From Pseudomonadota bacterium (lineage in GTDB: Bacteria; Pseudomonadota; Gammaproteobacteria; Acidiferrobacterales; Acidiferrobacteraceae): DNA of 64,000 nt. The DNA lies in the NCBI GenBank assembly GCA_021819245.1, contig JAKARI010000010.1:1-64000 (forward strand), read 5' to 3'. This document shows positions 15,812 to 24,304 of this stretch, one piece after another; the stretch's first letter is position 1, and each line of letters opens with the position of its first letter. Under the pieces are notes generated by a model. It was not told where the DNA came from. It was given only the letters and a program-made list of their open reading frames with translations, and ran no database searches. The position numbers were made by a program, and so were the translations under genes.

Positions 15812-16331
15812 CGTCGTCCTCGGCTTGCGCCAACTCAAATTCGTGGATGATCTGCTGATGTAGCCGATTGGCCGCGGTGGGCGGTAGATTGAGCTCGAGG
15901 AGCGCGCGAATGGATTCGCGGTCGTCATCGAATTTGCGCTGCGCGATGCTGCGAGGCGTCGGACCGAAATAAATCGTGTCGCGATTGTCCGGATCACCGG
16001 TTTCCTCATTCACCAGATCGAAGCGCCCAGCCCATGCCACCACCGGGCCAAGTCTTTTGGCCGCTTCGCGCACGGCGTCGATATAATCATTCGGCGCATT
16101 GCCGCTCGTTTCCAGCAAGAAGCCGCCGGCCTGACGTTGGATGGCAATGTCCAGCCCATTGGAGCGCCCATAGGCCTCCCGCGTTCTGGTGATAAACAGG
16201 GGCGTGATAGCATTCGGATCGCCCAGCATGGGGCTCAACGCCTCGGCAAGCTGGTGGGCTGCCTCCCTGCCCAGCTCGATGGGTGGGACGAAAACGGGTA
16301 TGAAGCCCCGCAATGTATGTTCATAGCTCAC
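15786..16331 (-). CDS. Unknown 181-aa protein, coupled to the EAL gene
   Basis: A soluble protein with no signal or membrane segment and no family I recognise. It contains an alpha/beta-looking segment, DIAIQRQAGGFLLETSG, near 65 and VVAWAGRFDLVNEETGD near 100, and has an acidic C-terminus. The start is GTG, supported by a full AAGGAGG ribosome site. The EAL gene starts inside its 3' end. It may sense or deliver a signal for the phosphodiesterase, or may simply share its operon. Confidence 0.65.
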   Translation of the reverse strand: MSYEHTLRGFIPVFVPPIELGREAAHQLAEALSPMLGDPNAITPLFITRTREAYGRSNGLDIAIQRQAGGFLLETSGNAPNDYIDAVREAAKRLGPVVAWAGRFDLVNEETGDPDNRDTIYFGPTPRSIAQRKFDDDRESIRALLELNLPPTAANRLHQQIIHEFELAQAEDDDEFPGPSQ

Positions 16332-16363
16332 AACAACCTCCTTCTGACGTCTATGCCTTTCTC

Positions 16364-16549
16364 TTAAACCTGGTCGCGGGGCTCCCAGGCCGTTTGTCGG
16401 CGCACAAAATTGCGCAGGGCCTGGGAGCGCAACACGGCGATCTCTTCAGGCGAACACTTGCCGCGCAGCCGAGACAGTCTGGCATCGAGGCGCCTTCCGA
16501 ACCGGTCGAGTTCCGGAATGGATATCCGGAGCCTGCGCCGTCGCGTCAC
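16364..16549 (-). CDS. Small basic protein downstream of ardC
   Basis: A 61-aa Arg-rich protein (TRRRRLRISIPELDRFGRRL). Its GTG start overlaps the ArdC stop (GTGA), the usual sign of translational coupling. I recognise no family. The basic character and predicted helices suggest nucleic-acid binding, but nothing more can be said. Confidence 0.55.
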   Translation of the reverse strand: MTRRRRLRISIPELDRFGRRLDARLSRLRGKCSPEEIAVLRSQALRNFVRRQTAWEPRDQV

Positions 16550-17646
16550 GGGGACATCGCCATCGATAGTGTCGGCTCCTCTTCCGGGCGGCCGTCCGGT
16601 GCGCTGGGCTCATCCTGTTCATGGCGCTTACCGATCTCGAGGGCAGTTGCCACATCCTGCGCGATCAGGCCTTGCGAAACGGCCATTTCCAGGATGTTCT
16701 CCATGTACCGGGAGACCTTCATGGCGTTGCCGATGGCCTGCGCATACATCTTGCGGCCCTCGTCGCCCTTCAGGGCGCGCGTCCACCCGGCAATGTACGT
16801 AGCCGTCTGTTCCTCCGTCATTTCGGGGTTGCCCGCCAGATATGGGATGTTCAGGCGCTGCGCAAGCAGCCACGACCCGAATTCGGCGGTCACTTCTTCC
16901 TGCGCGTATTTCGCGGAACCGAAGGGTCCGCTCAGATCGCGATTCAGGCGCGTTCCGTGGCCGGTCGCGTGCGTGAGCTCGTGCAGGCGGGTCTGTTCGC
17001 GATCCGCCGGATCCGGAAAAGCTGCGGCGGGCGGCATAATGATGCGATCGACCGAGGGTATGTAGGCGGCCCTGTCGCCGCCTTCGCGGATCGGCACACC
17101 CATCGTCTTGGCAATGGCGTCGATCAACTCCGCCTGGGGGATTTTCACGGGCGCGTCTTGTGATTCGTCATCCCGCACGAGCGACGGCACCCCATCCATC
17201 TGCTGGGCGTTGAAGACCTTGAAGCCCTTCATGAGGAGAATGACACCGGTCTTCCGGTCTTTCTCCCGCGCGCCATCCGGTTCAGAGACGGGCGCCTCAT
17301 CGGCCTTGTCGGCATCCTCCCTGCGTAACCGCACGGGCACCGGATAGTAGATGGTCGTGGCCTGCTCGCCCTTGCCGACCTGCCAGCCTTTCTTGGCGGC
17401 CTGCTGATAGCCCATCCAGCGGGGATCCTCGAATCCGCGCAAGGACGCCTCGAGCTGTAAGAGCGAAACATTGAAACCGCGATACGCCCGCTGCGTGATG
17501 GGGTTCCAATGCTGCCCCAAACCCGGACGCCCATTCGCCACAGGCTTCCAGGGCCTGTTCCAGGGCGGCAGCTGCCCACTACCGAGCAGGGCCTCCACCT
17601 TGCCGGCCATCTCCTCCAAGACTTTGCGCATCGTAATCAGGGCCAT
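16546..17646 (-). CDS. ardC: ArdC-like antirestriction/ssDNA-binding protein with zincin domain
   Basis: A 366-aa protein of the ArdC family found on conjugative elements. The N-terminal half carries the ssDNA-binding domain (LLGSGQLPPWNRPW near 20-33, WNPITQRAYRGFN near 47-59, WMGYQQAAKKGWQV near 77-90, QATTIYYP near 95). The C-terminal half is a gluzincin-like metallopeptidase with HELTH at 222-226 and a following EEVTAEFGSWLL helix. ArdC proteins coat incoming single strands and protect them from host restriction enzymes. A good ribosome site (AAGGAG) sets the start. Confidence 0.85.
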   Translation of the reverse strand: MALITMRKVLEEMAGKVEALLGSGQLPPWNRPWKPVANGRPGLGQHWNPITQRAYRGFNVSLLQLEASLRGFEDPRWMGYQQAAKKGWQVGKGEQATTIYYPVPVRLRREDADKADEAPVSEPDGAREKDRKTGVILLMKGFKVFNAQQMDGVPSLVRDDESQDAPVKIPQAELIDAIAKTMGVPIREGGDRAAYIPSVDRIIMPPAAAFPDPADREQTRLHELTHATGHGTRLNRDLSGPFGSAKYAQEEVTAEFGSWLLAQRLNIPYLAGNPEMTEEQTATYIAGWTRALKGDEGRKMYAQAIGNAMKVSRYMENILEMAVSQGLIAQDVATALEIGKRHEQDEPSAPDGRPEEEPTLSMAMSP

Positions 17647-17678
17647 GGGATTCTCCTTCCTGGTCGGGTAATCGGGAT

Positions 17679-18548
17679 TCAGGCGCAGGCCGCCTCCTTG
17701 TCTGGATCGATGCTCGCCCGTGCCGTCGCATTAGGCGCCGGCCGGCAGACATCGCGGATCAGATCGGTCGTGCGCTGGGCCGCGCGGGCGAGCATGGGGG
17801 GTATGGGCGCGTCCTTTTGCGCCTTGACGAAGGCCTGCTGGTCCGGGGGTGGCGCTTTTTGCGCTGCGACCGCCTGGCGCATCTGTTCGGCGATCTCCTG
17901 TTTGATGACGGCCGTGTAGAGCGCGGCGGCCGTGCCCATGATCGAGCGGCGGGCGATCGACGTATCCTTGCGACTTGCCTGCGGTATCCGTTGTAAGAAA
18001 AGCTCGGTGCCGGCGGAGGTTGCGTCCCGCAGCGCCGCAGCGAGGTGGCGCATGATGTGCGCCTCATCCCACGTGCCGACGAAGAGGACCTGTGATCCTC
18101 GGCGGCTAGCCAATAAGTCCCCAATAGGCGCCCACATGGCAGCCACATGGCCTCCCTCGGCAAGAAGTTCCGCCAAAGAGTCATTGTCGGAGTCTGTATA
18201 GGGTTCTTGCTCGACGGGCTCTACCGAGGCCATTGCCGCTACCAGAGCTTGGACGACTTGTCCGGGATCCGGATGACTGGCGAAAAGGGTGGCGGTGATC
18301 CGGCCCAGTTGCGCCTTGTGGGAATCGCCGGCGCCCGCGGGCAGCTTGGTGCACAGATCATCCATGCAGAGACGAAACGCCGCGAGCAGGTCTTGCGTGG
18401 CCTGCGCAACATCCGCATGGCTCGCGGCGCCATCGGCGATAGCCCGCGCGATGATCGGCTCGATGGTGCGAATGCCATTCAAGCGGGCGCGCATCAATTG
18501 CCTTGATTCCTGCCGGCCGGCGGAGAGTTCCTTGTAATCAAAGGCCAT
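17679..18548 (-). CDS. Unknown 289-aa protein of the element
   Basis: A mostly helical soluble protein starting MAFDYKELSAGRQESRQL. An earlier in-frame start exists at 18602, but ATG 18548 begins cleanly. I recognise no domain. Residues 150-175 (GGHVAAMWAPIGDLLASRRG, then VLFVGTWDEAH) form the most regular alpha/beta-looking stretch. It is 32 bp upstream of ardC on the same strand and shares the TGGTATA upstream motif with other element genes. A role in conjugation or host take-over is likely by position only. Confidence 0.6.
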   Translation of the reverse strand: MAFDYKELSAGRQESRQLMRARLNGIRTIEPIIARAIADGAASHADVAQATQDLLAAFRLCMDDLCTKLPAGAGDSHKAQLGRITATLFASHPDPGQVVQALVAAMASVEPVEQEPYTDSDNDSLAELLAEGGHVAAMWAPIGDLLASRRGSQVLFVGTWDEAHIMRHLAAALRDATSAGTELFLQRIPQASRKDTSIARRSIMGTAAALYTAVIKQEIAEQMRQAVAAQKAPPPDQQAFVKAQKDAPIPPMLARAAQRTTDLIRDVCRPAPNATARASIDPDKEAACA

Positions 18549-18623
18549 GAGCGAAGGTCTCCTGTCTCGAGCGGCGGCCGCGTCCTCCGGGCGGCCGGGC
18601 ATTGAGCGTGATAGACCGTATCA

Positions 18624-18630
18624 TATACCA
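18624..18630 (-). promoter_or_regulatory. TGGTATA motif upstream of the 289-aa gene
   Basis: Read on the minus strand, the context is GGGTGGTATATGAT. TATGAT could serve as a -10, about 75 bp upstream of the start. The first 10 bases are identical to the site at 2124-2133. No good -35 is visible at 16-18 bp, so either an extended -10 or a regulator site is possible. Confidence 0.4.
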
Positions 18631-18673
18631 CCCATGCCGATTAAGACAGAAGAGTACGAGAGGAGGAGATGGG

Positions 18674-18703
18674 CGTGGCCCGGGCTCTCTCGCCCGGGCC
18701 ACG
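18674..18703. terminator. 12-bp perfect GC hairpin after the 212-aa gene
   Basis: CGTGGCCCGGGC (18674-18685) pairs perfectly with 18692-18703 around a 6-nt loop. A second hairpin, GCGGCG-CTG-CGCCGC, lies at 18707-18721. Both sit 12-60 bp beyond the stop of the minus-strand 212-aa gene. There is no clear T-tract on either strand, so factor-independent termination is uncertain. The hairpins may protect the mRNA end or bind a protein. Confidence 0.5.
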
Positions 18704-18732
18704 TGCGCGGCGCTGCGCCGCTTAAGGGGGGT

Positions 18733-19371
18733 CTAGCGGTGCCAGGATCGGTTGCGGATGACGCCCTTTAAGCCGTCCTCGAATCCGCGCGCGTGGGCCT
18801 CATCGGTCAGGACGCCATGATAGATCTTCGCCACTTTCTCGATCCCGATCTTGCGGGAGGCGTGCACGAGGGCCAGGAAGATCTTATTGACCAGGGCGGA
18901 GCGTTCCGTTCCGGCGCCGCTCCACCAGCGGCCTGACCAGTCTGTCGTGCCGGCCAGCATCCCCATTTTGGCCCAGGTGATGTCCTCCTCGCCAAGCCCC
19001 GGCATTTCTTCGCGCAGAACGCGCATCAGGATGGGCTGCACGTCCTCGAGGCTCGGGTTCTGGGGAAGGAAATTGCCCTCCCGGCAGGCGCTCAGGAACC
19101 GCACGAGCAGCGAGAGCTGCGCGCGCCTGGAGACGGAATCGAGCCGCATGGCCGAATACTCCGGTGCGAGCGGCATTTCGCGCGTGACACTGGCCGTCAG
19201 ATAGTATAAATCGCGTGTATCGAGACCCAGCATCTCCTGCATATTGCGCAGGTCGCCTATGACAGTCGGGCGCTCGCGCAGCGGCTTTTTGGCCTGGGCA
19301 GGGGGCAGGGGCACCATGCGCTCCTTACGAGCGCGCCCTGCCGAGACTTGGGATTTCTTCTTTACGGTCAT
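18733..19371 (-). CDS. Unknown 212-aa protein, possibly DNA-related
   Basis: It starts with a basic tail (MTVKKKSQVSAGRARKERM). Helical segments follow, including LRNMQEMLGLDTRDLYYLTA near 45-64, which looks like a helix-turn-helix or docking helix, and a Trp-rich stretch DWSGRWWSGAGTERSALVNK near 148. I recognise no family. The start at ATG 19371 is preferred over an in-frame start 11 residues earlier. A TGGTATA motif lies 48 bp upstream. It may be a plasmid-type regulator or partition helper; this is inference. Confidence 0.55.
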   Translation of the reverse strand: MTVKKKSQVSAGRARKERMVPLPPAQAKKPLRERPTVIGDLRNMQEMLGLDTRDLYYLTASVTREMPLAPEYSAMRLDSVSRRAQLSLLVRFLSACREGNFLPQNPSLEDVQPILMRVLREEMPGLGEEDITWAKMGMLAGTTDWSGRWWSGAGTERSALVNKIFLALVHASRKIGIEKVAKIYHGVLTDEAHARGFEDGLKGVIRNRSWHR

Positions 19372-19418
19372 CCAAGGTCCTCGGGAAGATGGCACGGCAT
19401 GCACATGTTGTGTTAGTG

Positions 19419-19425
19419 TATACCA
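19419..19425 (-). promoter_or_regulatory. TGGTATA motif upstream of the 212-aa gene
   Basis: The minus-strand context is TTTTTTGGTATACAC, an AT-rich block in GC-rich DNA, about 50 bp upstream of ATG 19371. It could be an extended -10 or an operator. The divergent 192-aa gene starts 39 bp away on the other strand. Confidence 0.35.
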
Positions 19426-19463
19426 AAAAATTACCAGAGATAAGTAGCGCCGCGAGGGTCAAT

Positions 19464-20042
19464 ATGGGGCAAATCGTTTTATTATCGACAGTACAGGAGC
19501 CGATTCGCGGGCGTGATCCGGATGCGCCCCTGGTCATTCCGAGCTGGCATCCGCCCGGTGGTAAGTCCTCCGTTGTGCCTCATAGATGGACGGGCGCCTG
19601 GGGGCGCTACGCACGGGCGAGCCTGGGACAGATCCACGTCCAGGCACAGGCCGCGGGTGAGCAGTTTTACACCGCCGAAATCAAGATAAGCATCAAGGAC
19701 CGCCCTCAAAAATCACTCACGCCCGCGGATCTTGCCGATCAGGAATACCTGCCCCTCGATCTACGCGTGTCTCCTGCATTACGTCAGCACATCTGCGCAG
19801 TGATTCGCCGCCGCGATGTGCCGGACATAGCGGCGCTCTTTGCCGCTTCGCCGGCATTGGTCAACCGGCTTTTCATGCACCCAGATTTTGAAAGCCTTAA
19901 GGCGATCTGCTGGCCCGGCACGAGCGCAGCCTCGCCTGGCCTTTGTGCCGTGCGCAGTGCAGAAGATGTCAGCGCCGTGACCGTCCGGTTTCTCACCGGG
20001 CCTTTTCGGCTTGCCCCCTGGGATCGGGAATGGCCGGCGTGA
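19464..20042 (+). CDS. Unknown 192-aa protein upstream of the SIR2 gene
   Basis: It starts MGQIVLLSTVQEPIRGRD, with a ribosome site GAGGG about 8 nt upstream; an earlier in-frame start at 19389 would run into the divergent promoter. It has no signal or membrane segment. Residues 30-75 are rich in Trp, His and Pro; the C-terminal part is mixed. I recognise no family. It is codirectional with the SIR2 gene 88 bp downstream and may be a partner or just a neighbour. Confidence 0.5.
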   Translation: MGQIVLLSTVQEPIRGRDPDAPLVIPSWHPPGGKSSVVPHRWTGAWGRYARASLGQIHVQAQAAGEQFYTAEIKISIKDRPQKSLTPADLADQEYLPLDLRVSPALRQHICAVIRRRDVPDIAALFAASPALVNRLFMHPDFESLKAICWPGTSAASPGLCAVRSAEDVSAVTVRFLTGPFRLAPWDREWPA

Positions 20043-20129
20043 AAAGAATCGATCGATGGAGCTACTAGAGCAGGCGGTTACAGGCGATGGAGCGCAAGCG
20101 GGGGTGCGTCGGGTTCGAGGGAGATTCTG

Positions 20130-21905
20130 ATGTGGCCAAGCGAGAACATGAATAGCTTGGGTCCGTTTGCTGCACCCGTTCCGGAAGAGCCGACCAAGGG
20201 CAATGTGGCCTTCCTGCTGGGAGCCGGGGCCTCCGTGGAGGCGCAAGTGCCGGACACTGCGGGCCTGATTAAGGGTTTTGCCATGCAGGATGGGCACAGC
20301 GCCCAAATCGGATCGCTTATTGAGAAACTAAAGAAATGGACGGAGGCTGAGAACCGAGTCGTCGACATCGAGCTGGTGCTGGAGATCCTCCAACGACTCG
20401 CAGATTGGCCCCAGGAACCGCTCGCTGCCTTGCAGGAACAACCCATACAGGTCGATGGTGTCGAACCACAGAAGCTGCTGGAGGCTCTGCGGGACTTTAT
20501 TAAGCAAAAGGTCGTGGTGGATCCAGAAAAAACCCAATACCTCGACCCTCTGCGCGGTTTTGTGGATTCTGAAAAACCGCTTTCCGTCTACTCGCTCAAC
20601 TACGATACCGCGATGGAAGTCTTTTGTGCCAGACATCGGCTCGTCTATCGGGATGGATTTGGCGAGGACTGGAATCCTCAGGTTTTTGGTGACCCGAATG
20701 TCGACCTCCTGCTATTTAAGCTCCATGGTTCGGTCACGTGGTATCGCACCGATCAAGGGCGCTTTCTCAAGATTCCGGTCATGGTCAAGGAGAGCACGGT
20801 CGAGCTCGTGACCAAAGAGCGCGCTACGGCGCTTATGCTATATCCGGCCCAAAAACTGGCGTACGTGGAACCGCTTTTCGAATTGCTGCTGGAGATGAAA
20901 AAGCGCCTCGCTACCTGCCAGTTCCTGGTAGCGGTCGGCTATTCGTTCCGTGATGACCATATCCGTCAGATTCTCTGGGACGTGGCGCGTGTCTTCCCCG
21001 CATTTACCGTTATCTTGATAAGTCCGGAGGCCGGCAAGATTTATCGTGAGAGACTCGCCCAGTACGCCCATGATGTCCCGTCGGCTCTTCGGGGGCGGGT
21101 CATTTGTCTCCCCTTTGCCTTTGGGAGGGTGCTGCCCGTCCTTCAGCAAGAGTATATCAAGTCTGCGCGTGCGTTCATGAACGAATGGGAAAATCGTTCC
21201 TCGCAGGAGCGGCAAGGCCTCCCCCGCGTGCCGTGGACTCAAGCCGCCCAGGAGGCATCACGATGCGGGCATATCGCGGCCGTGCGCTCCATTCTGGAAA
21301 AGTCAGACGCTCGGGAAGGGATTTGGTATCTTGACCGGCTAGAAATTGTGATACGTGCGCTGTTTTTCGCAGTAGCGAATAATGACCTCAATAACTTCCA
21401 GTATTTTTGGAAGGCAACGGAGGCAGTTTGGCAAGATTTTCTAAAGGATGCGACAGTTGACACATCCCATAAAAGGTTCCATATGGTTGTCAATAGGAGG
21501 CCCTACCAGTCAGAGATCCGAGACCTTTTGGAAAGGAATCAACGCCTTCAGCGCGAGATTATGGCGTATCAGGATCTTATGGTCGAAAAACCCAAGACGG
21601 CTAGTGCCATTGTAAAAGCCCGGGAATTACTCATGTTTATTGGGATGATGATGAGTTGTTGGGGTGGGCCCGGCAGCCCAAGCCCAGAAGACTATGCGGA
21701 TAACCGACGAGGGACCATAGCGGCGGACTTTCGGAATCTCCTGGCTATCCTGCAGAGGGAAGAAGACGGAGATAAATTTAAGGCGCAGAGCGAGACATTC
21801 TTTCTCGAGCAGCGTATTAAGGACCTCGAAGCCGCGGTTATAGAGAAGATTTTCAAGGACGGGCTGGCGGACATGATCGCGTTACTAAAAATTACTCGGG
21901 AGTAA
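20130..21905 (+). CDS. SIR2-domain protein, probable NAD-depleting defence effector
   Basis: A 591-aa protein. The N-terminal 320 residues form a SIR2-like domain: FLLGAGAS at about 29-36, SLNYDT near 153, KLHGSVTW near 192, and VAVGYSFRDDHI near 269. Such SIR2-like domains in anti-phage systems degrade NAD+ on infection and stop phage growth by killing or arresting the cell. The C-terminal 270 residues are helical and charged, with no family I recognise, and probably sense the trigger. The second half of the gene is visibly richer in A/T than its neighbours, suggesting separate acquisition. It appears to work as a single gene. Confidence 0.8.
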   Translation: MWPSENMNSLGPFAAPVPEEPTKGNVAFLLGAGASVEAQVPDTAGLIKGFAMQDGHSAQIGSLIEKLKKWTEAENRVVDIELVLEILQRLADWPQEPLAALQEQPIQVDGVEPQKLLEALRDFIKQKVVVDPEKTQYLDPLRGFVDSEKPLSVYSLNYDTAMEVFCARHRLVYRDGFGEDWNPQVFGDPNVDLLLFKLHGSVTWYRTDQGRFLKIPVMVKESTVELVTKERATALMLYPAQKLAYVEPLFELLLEMKKRLATCQFLVAVGYSFRDDHIRQILWDVARVFPAFTVILISPEAGKIYRERLAQYAHDVPSALRGRVICLPFAFGRVLPVLQQEYIKSARAFMNEWENRSSQERQGLPRVPWTQAAQEASRCGHIAAVRSILEKSDAREGIWYLDRLEIVIRALFFAVANNDLNNFQYFWKATEAVWQDFLKDATVDTSHKRFHMVVNRRPYQSEIRDLLERNQRLQREIMAYQDLMVEKPKTASAIVKARELLMFIGMMMSCWGGPGSPSPEDYADNRRGTIAADFRNLLAILQREEDGDKFKAQSETFFLEQRIKDLEAAVIEKIFKDGLADMIALLKITRE

Positions 21906-21959
21906 CCCGTGGGGCGTAAAAAGCTGGACACGGGACGTGAGTATAACTATGCCTCTATT

Positions 21960-24239
21960 TTATGGCGCGCAGGCTACGCTTTCGGAACTTTCCAGGTTCT
22001 TCCGGATGGCCTCGAGCGCCTGACCGGCCTTCTCGAGGCCTCGCTCCTCCCGGGCGGTCATGGCGTCCGGATCCAGCAGAAAGGGCAGGGCGGTTTCGCG
22101 TGTGCGGCCGGAGCGCGTGGCAATGGCCCGCGACAGCGCTTCGGGCTCGTACAAAAGCACCACCATCTTCTTACCGCGGGTCACGGCCGTATAGAGGATC
22201 TGCTGGTCCAGCATGATCGTGTGGCTGCGCACCACGGGCATGACGACCACGGGAAACTCGCTGCCCTGCGATTTGTGTACGGTGATCGCATAGCCCAGCA
22301 TGAGGGCAGCCATGTCCTCGGCGCTGGTGTACTGGGCCGCGCGTCCGTCGGGAAAACTCACGGTCATGTCCTTTGATGTGACATCCGTGATGGTGCCGAT
22401 ATCCCCATTGAAGACGCCAAGATCGGAGTTGTTCACCGTCTGGCACACCTTGTCGCCCACCTTCCAGATCTTCTCCCCCTGGTGCAGGGCACGCCCGTCC
22501 GGATTCAAGGCCGCCTGCAGGGCGGTATTCAGGGCCTGCGTGCCGCAGGGGCCCTTATGCAAGGGCGTCAATATTTGCACATCGCGGATGGGGTCAAAGC
22601 CCATCAGCGGAAGCCTGCGGGTCACGGCCTCGACGATGGCCGCGGCGGCGGCCGCCGCCCCATCCGGCGCCGAGCGGTCCCGTCTGCCCAAGTCAACCGG
22701 GAAGAAGTCACGCCGGAATTCCGTGGTGTCCAGGGGCTGGCCCTTGTTGATGCGCGCCGCCTGAATGGCGATCTGGGAGCCTTTGGCCTGGCGGTGGACT
22801 TCCGTGAGCCGTGCCACGGGCACAGTGCCGCTCTTGATGAGATCGGCAAAGACATTTCCCGGGGCCACCGAGGGGAGCTGGTCCGGGTCACCCACGAGGA
22901 TCAGGCGGCAGCGGTCAGGCAGCGCCGCGAAGAGCTTGGCCGCAATCACCGCGTCATTCATGGAGGATTCATCCACCACGACGAGATCAGCAGGCAGGCG
23001 GTTGGCGGGCCCGTGCTCGAACTGGAATCCGCCATCAGGACCGCCGCCCGTGACGCCGAGCGTGCGGTGGATGGTCTGCGCCTCGGTCCCCGTCGCCTCC
23101 TGCATGCGCTTGGCCGCCCGCGCGCTGGGCGCGCACAGCTTGATGCGCGCTCCGCGAAAAAGATCCAGAATCGCAAAGAGGGTCGTGGTCTTACCCACGC
23201 CCGGACCGCCCGTCAGGATCATGACCTTGTTGTCAGCTGCGAGCTGCACCGCCCGGCGTTGATCGGTGTTCAAGGACATCTTCATGGCCTGCTCGAAGGC
23301 TGTCATGGCGTGCTGCGGCAGGATCTTGGGCTTGAATGAGGGTTGCGCCTCCTGCAGGCGGATTACATCGCGCGCGATGCCCTGTTCCGCGCCATGGAGC
23401 TCTTTCGTGCTGTAGAGCGTTTGACCACCGCGGCGGAGCGACACGAGCTTACCCGGCCGTTTGATGCGCGCAGAGATCGTCTCCGCCGGCTGCTGCGTCA
23501 ACGCAGACGCGGCGGTCACCAAGGTATCTTCCGTGATGAGGGTATGCCCATGGCGGTCCATCACCTCCGCGCAGGCCGCCTGGATCGCTGCATCGATGCG
23601 CATGGGCGCATCGGGCGCAACACCTCCCGCAAGCGCCGCCTGATCGGCCAGAGTGAAGCCAATGCCGCGCACGTTCATCAGCGCGGTATAAGGGTTCGCC
23701 TTCACCTTGGCCATGGTTTCCCCCTTGTACAGGGCGACCACGGCTGCTGCCCTGCGGGCGCCCAGCCCCATGGCCTGCAAGGCAATCAGTGCCTCGCGCA
23801 TGCCGGCCTGCTCTTTCCAGTCGCGGCAGAACTGCTCGGCCATTTTGGTCGAGACACGGGGCAGCTTGGCCATCTTGCCGGGATGCTCGAAAAGCGCCGG
23901 ACCCCCATTGTCCACGATGGCCTGTGCCAGCGTGGGGCCGATTCCCTTGATCGAACCGGACGAGAGATATGCGAGCAGGCCATCACGGGAATGGACATCC
24001 GGCGTGACGGAAGAGGCCTCGATTTGCGGGCCGTACTTCGCGTGACGCACGAGGTGTCCTGTGATGATAACGGAGGCGCCACGCTTGGGGGCGGCACCCG
24101 GGAATCGAACCGTTTGCGCATCCCCGTTCCCATCCGCCGGCGCGACAGAGAATACGCTGAAGGTGCCGTCTGACGCCTGCATGCGCACGGATACGACTTC
24201 ACCGCGCCACTCCTGGTCCTGCGGATTTGCGTTCGCCAT
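21960..24239 (-). CDS. recD2: RecD2-like superfamily 1B DNA helicase
   Basis: A 759-aa 5'-3' helicase of the RecD2/TraA group. It has an N-terminal OB-like part (about 10-80), helix-hairpin-helix repeats (about 95-190, with IKGIGPTLAQAI and VRGIGFTLADQAAL), Walker A GGPGVGKTT near 343, the DEXX box VVVDESSM, GDPDQLPSVAPG, and the C-terminal motifs ILTPLHKG and YAITVHKSQGSEFPVVV. It could unwind DNA during element transfer or repair replication forks. It converges with the SIR2 gene across 54 bp and has its own promoter upstream. Confidence 0.88.
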   Translation of the reverse strand: MANANPQDQEWRGEVVSVRMQASDGTFSVFSVAPADGNGDAQTVRFPGAAPKRGASVIITGHLVRHAKYGPQIEASSVTPDVHSRDGLLAYLSSGSIKGIGPTLAQAIVDNGGPALFEHPGKMAKLPRVSTKMAEQFCRDWKEQAGMREALIALQAMGLGARRAAAVVALYKGETMAKVKANPYTALMNVRGIGFTLADQAALAGGVAPDAPMRIDAAIQAACAEVMDRHGHTLITEDTLVTAASALTQQPAETISARIKRPGKLVSLRRGGQTLYSTKELHGAEQGIARDVIRLQEAQPSFKPKILPQHAMTAFEQAMKMSLNTDQRRAVQLAADNKVMILTGGPGVGKTTTLFAILDLFRGARIKLCAPSARAAKRMQEATGTEAQTIHRTLGVTGGGPDGGFQFEHGPANRLPADLVVVDESSMNDAVIAAKLFAALPDRCRLILVGDPDQLPSVAPGNVFADLIKSGTVPVARLTEVHRQAKGSQIAIQAARINKGQPLDTTEFRRDFFPVDLGRRDRSAPDGAAAAAAAIVEAVTRRLPLMGFDPIRDVQILTPLHKGPCGTQALNTALQAALNPDGRALHQGEKIWKVGDKVCQTVNNSDLGVFNGDIGTITDVTSKDMTVSFPDGRAAQYTSAEDMAALMLGYAITVHKSQGSEFPVVVMPVVRSHTIMLDQQILYTAVTRGKKMVVLLYEPEALSRAIATRSGRTRETALPFLLDPDAMTAREERGLEKAGQALEAIRKNLESSESVACAP

Positions 24240-24262
24240 GGCGTTCCCCGAACATAAGTGCG

Positions 24263-24304
24263 TGTGGTATCAGGAATCATATACCACAACACAAGGAGCA
24301 ACAA
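24263..24304 (-). promoter_or_regulatory. recD2 promoter with overlapping palindromic operator
   Basis: On the minus strand, TTGTTG (24299-24304) and TATGAT (24276-24281) are 17 bp apart, a good sigma70 pair about 37 bp before the recD2 ATG. Overlapping the -10 is a perfect 8-bp inverted repeat, TGTGGTAT (24263-24270) and ATACCACA (24281-24288), with a 10-nt spacer. One arm is the TGGTATA motif seen upstream of other element genes. This looks like a repressor site. Confidence 0.6.
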
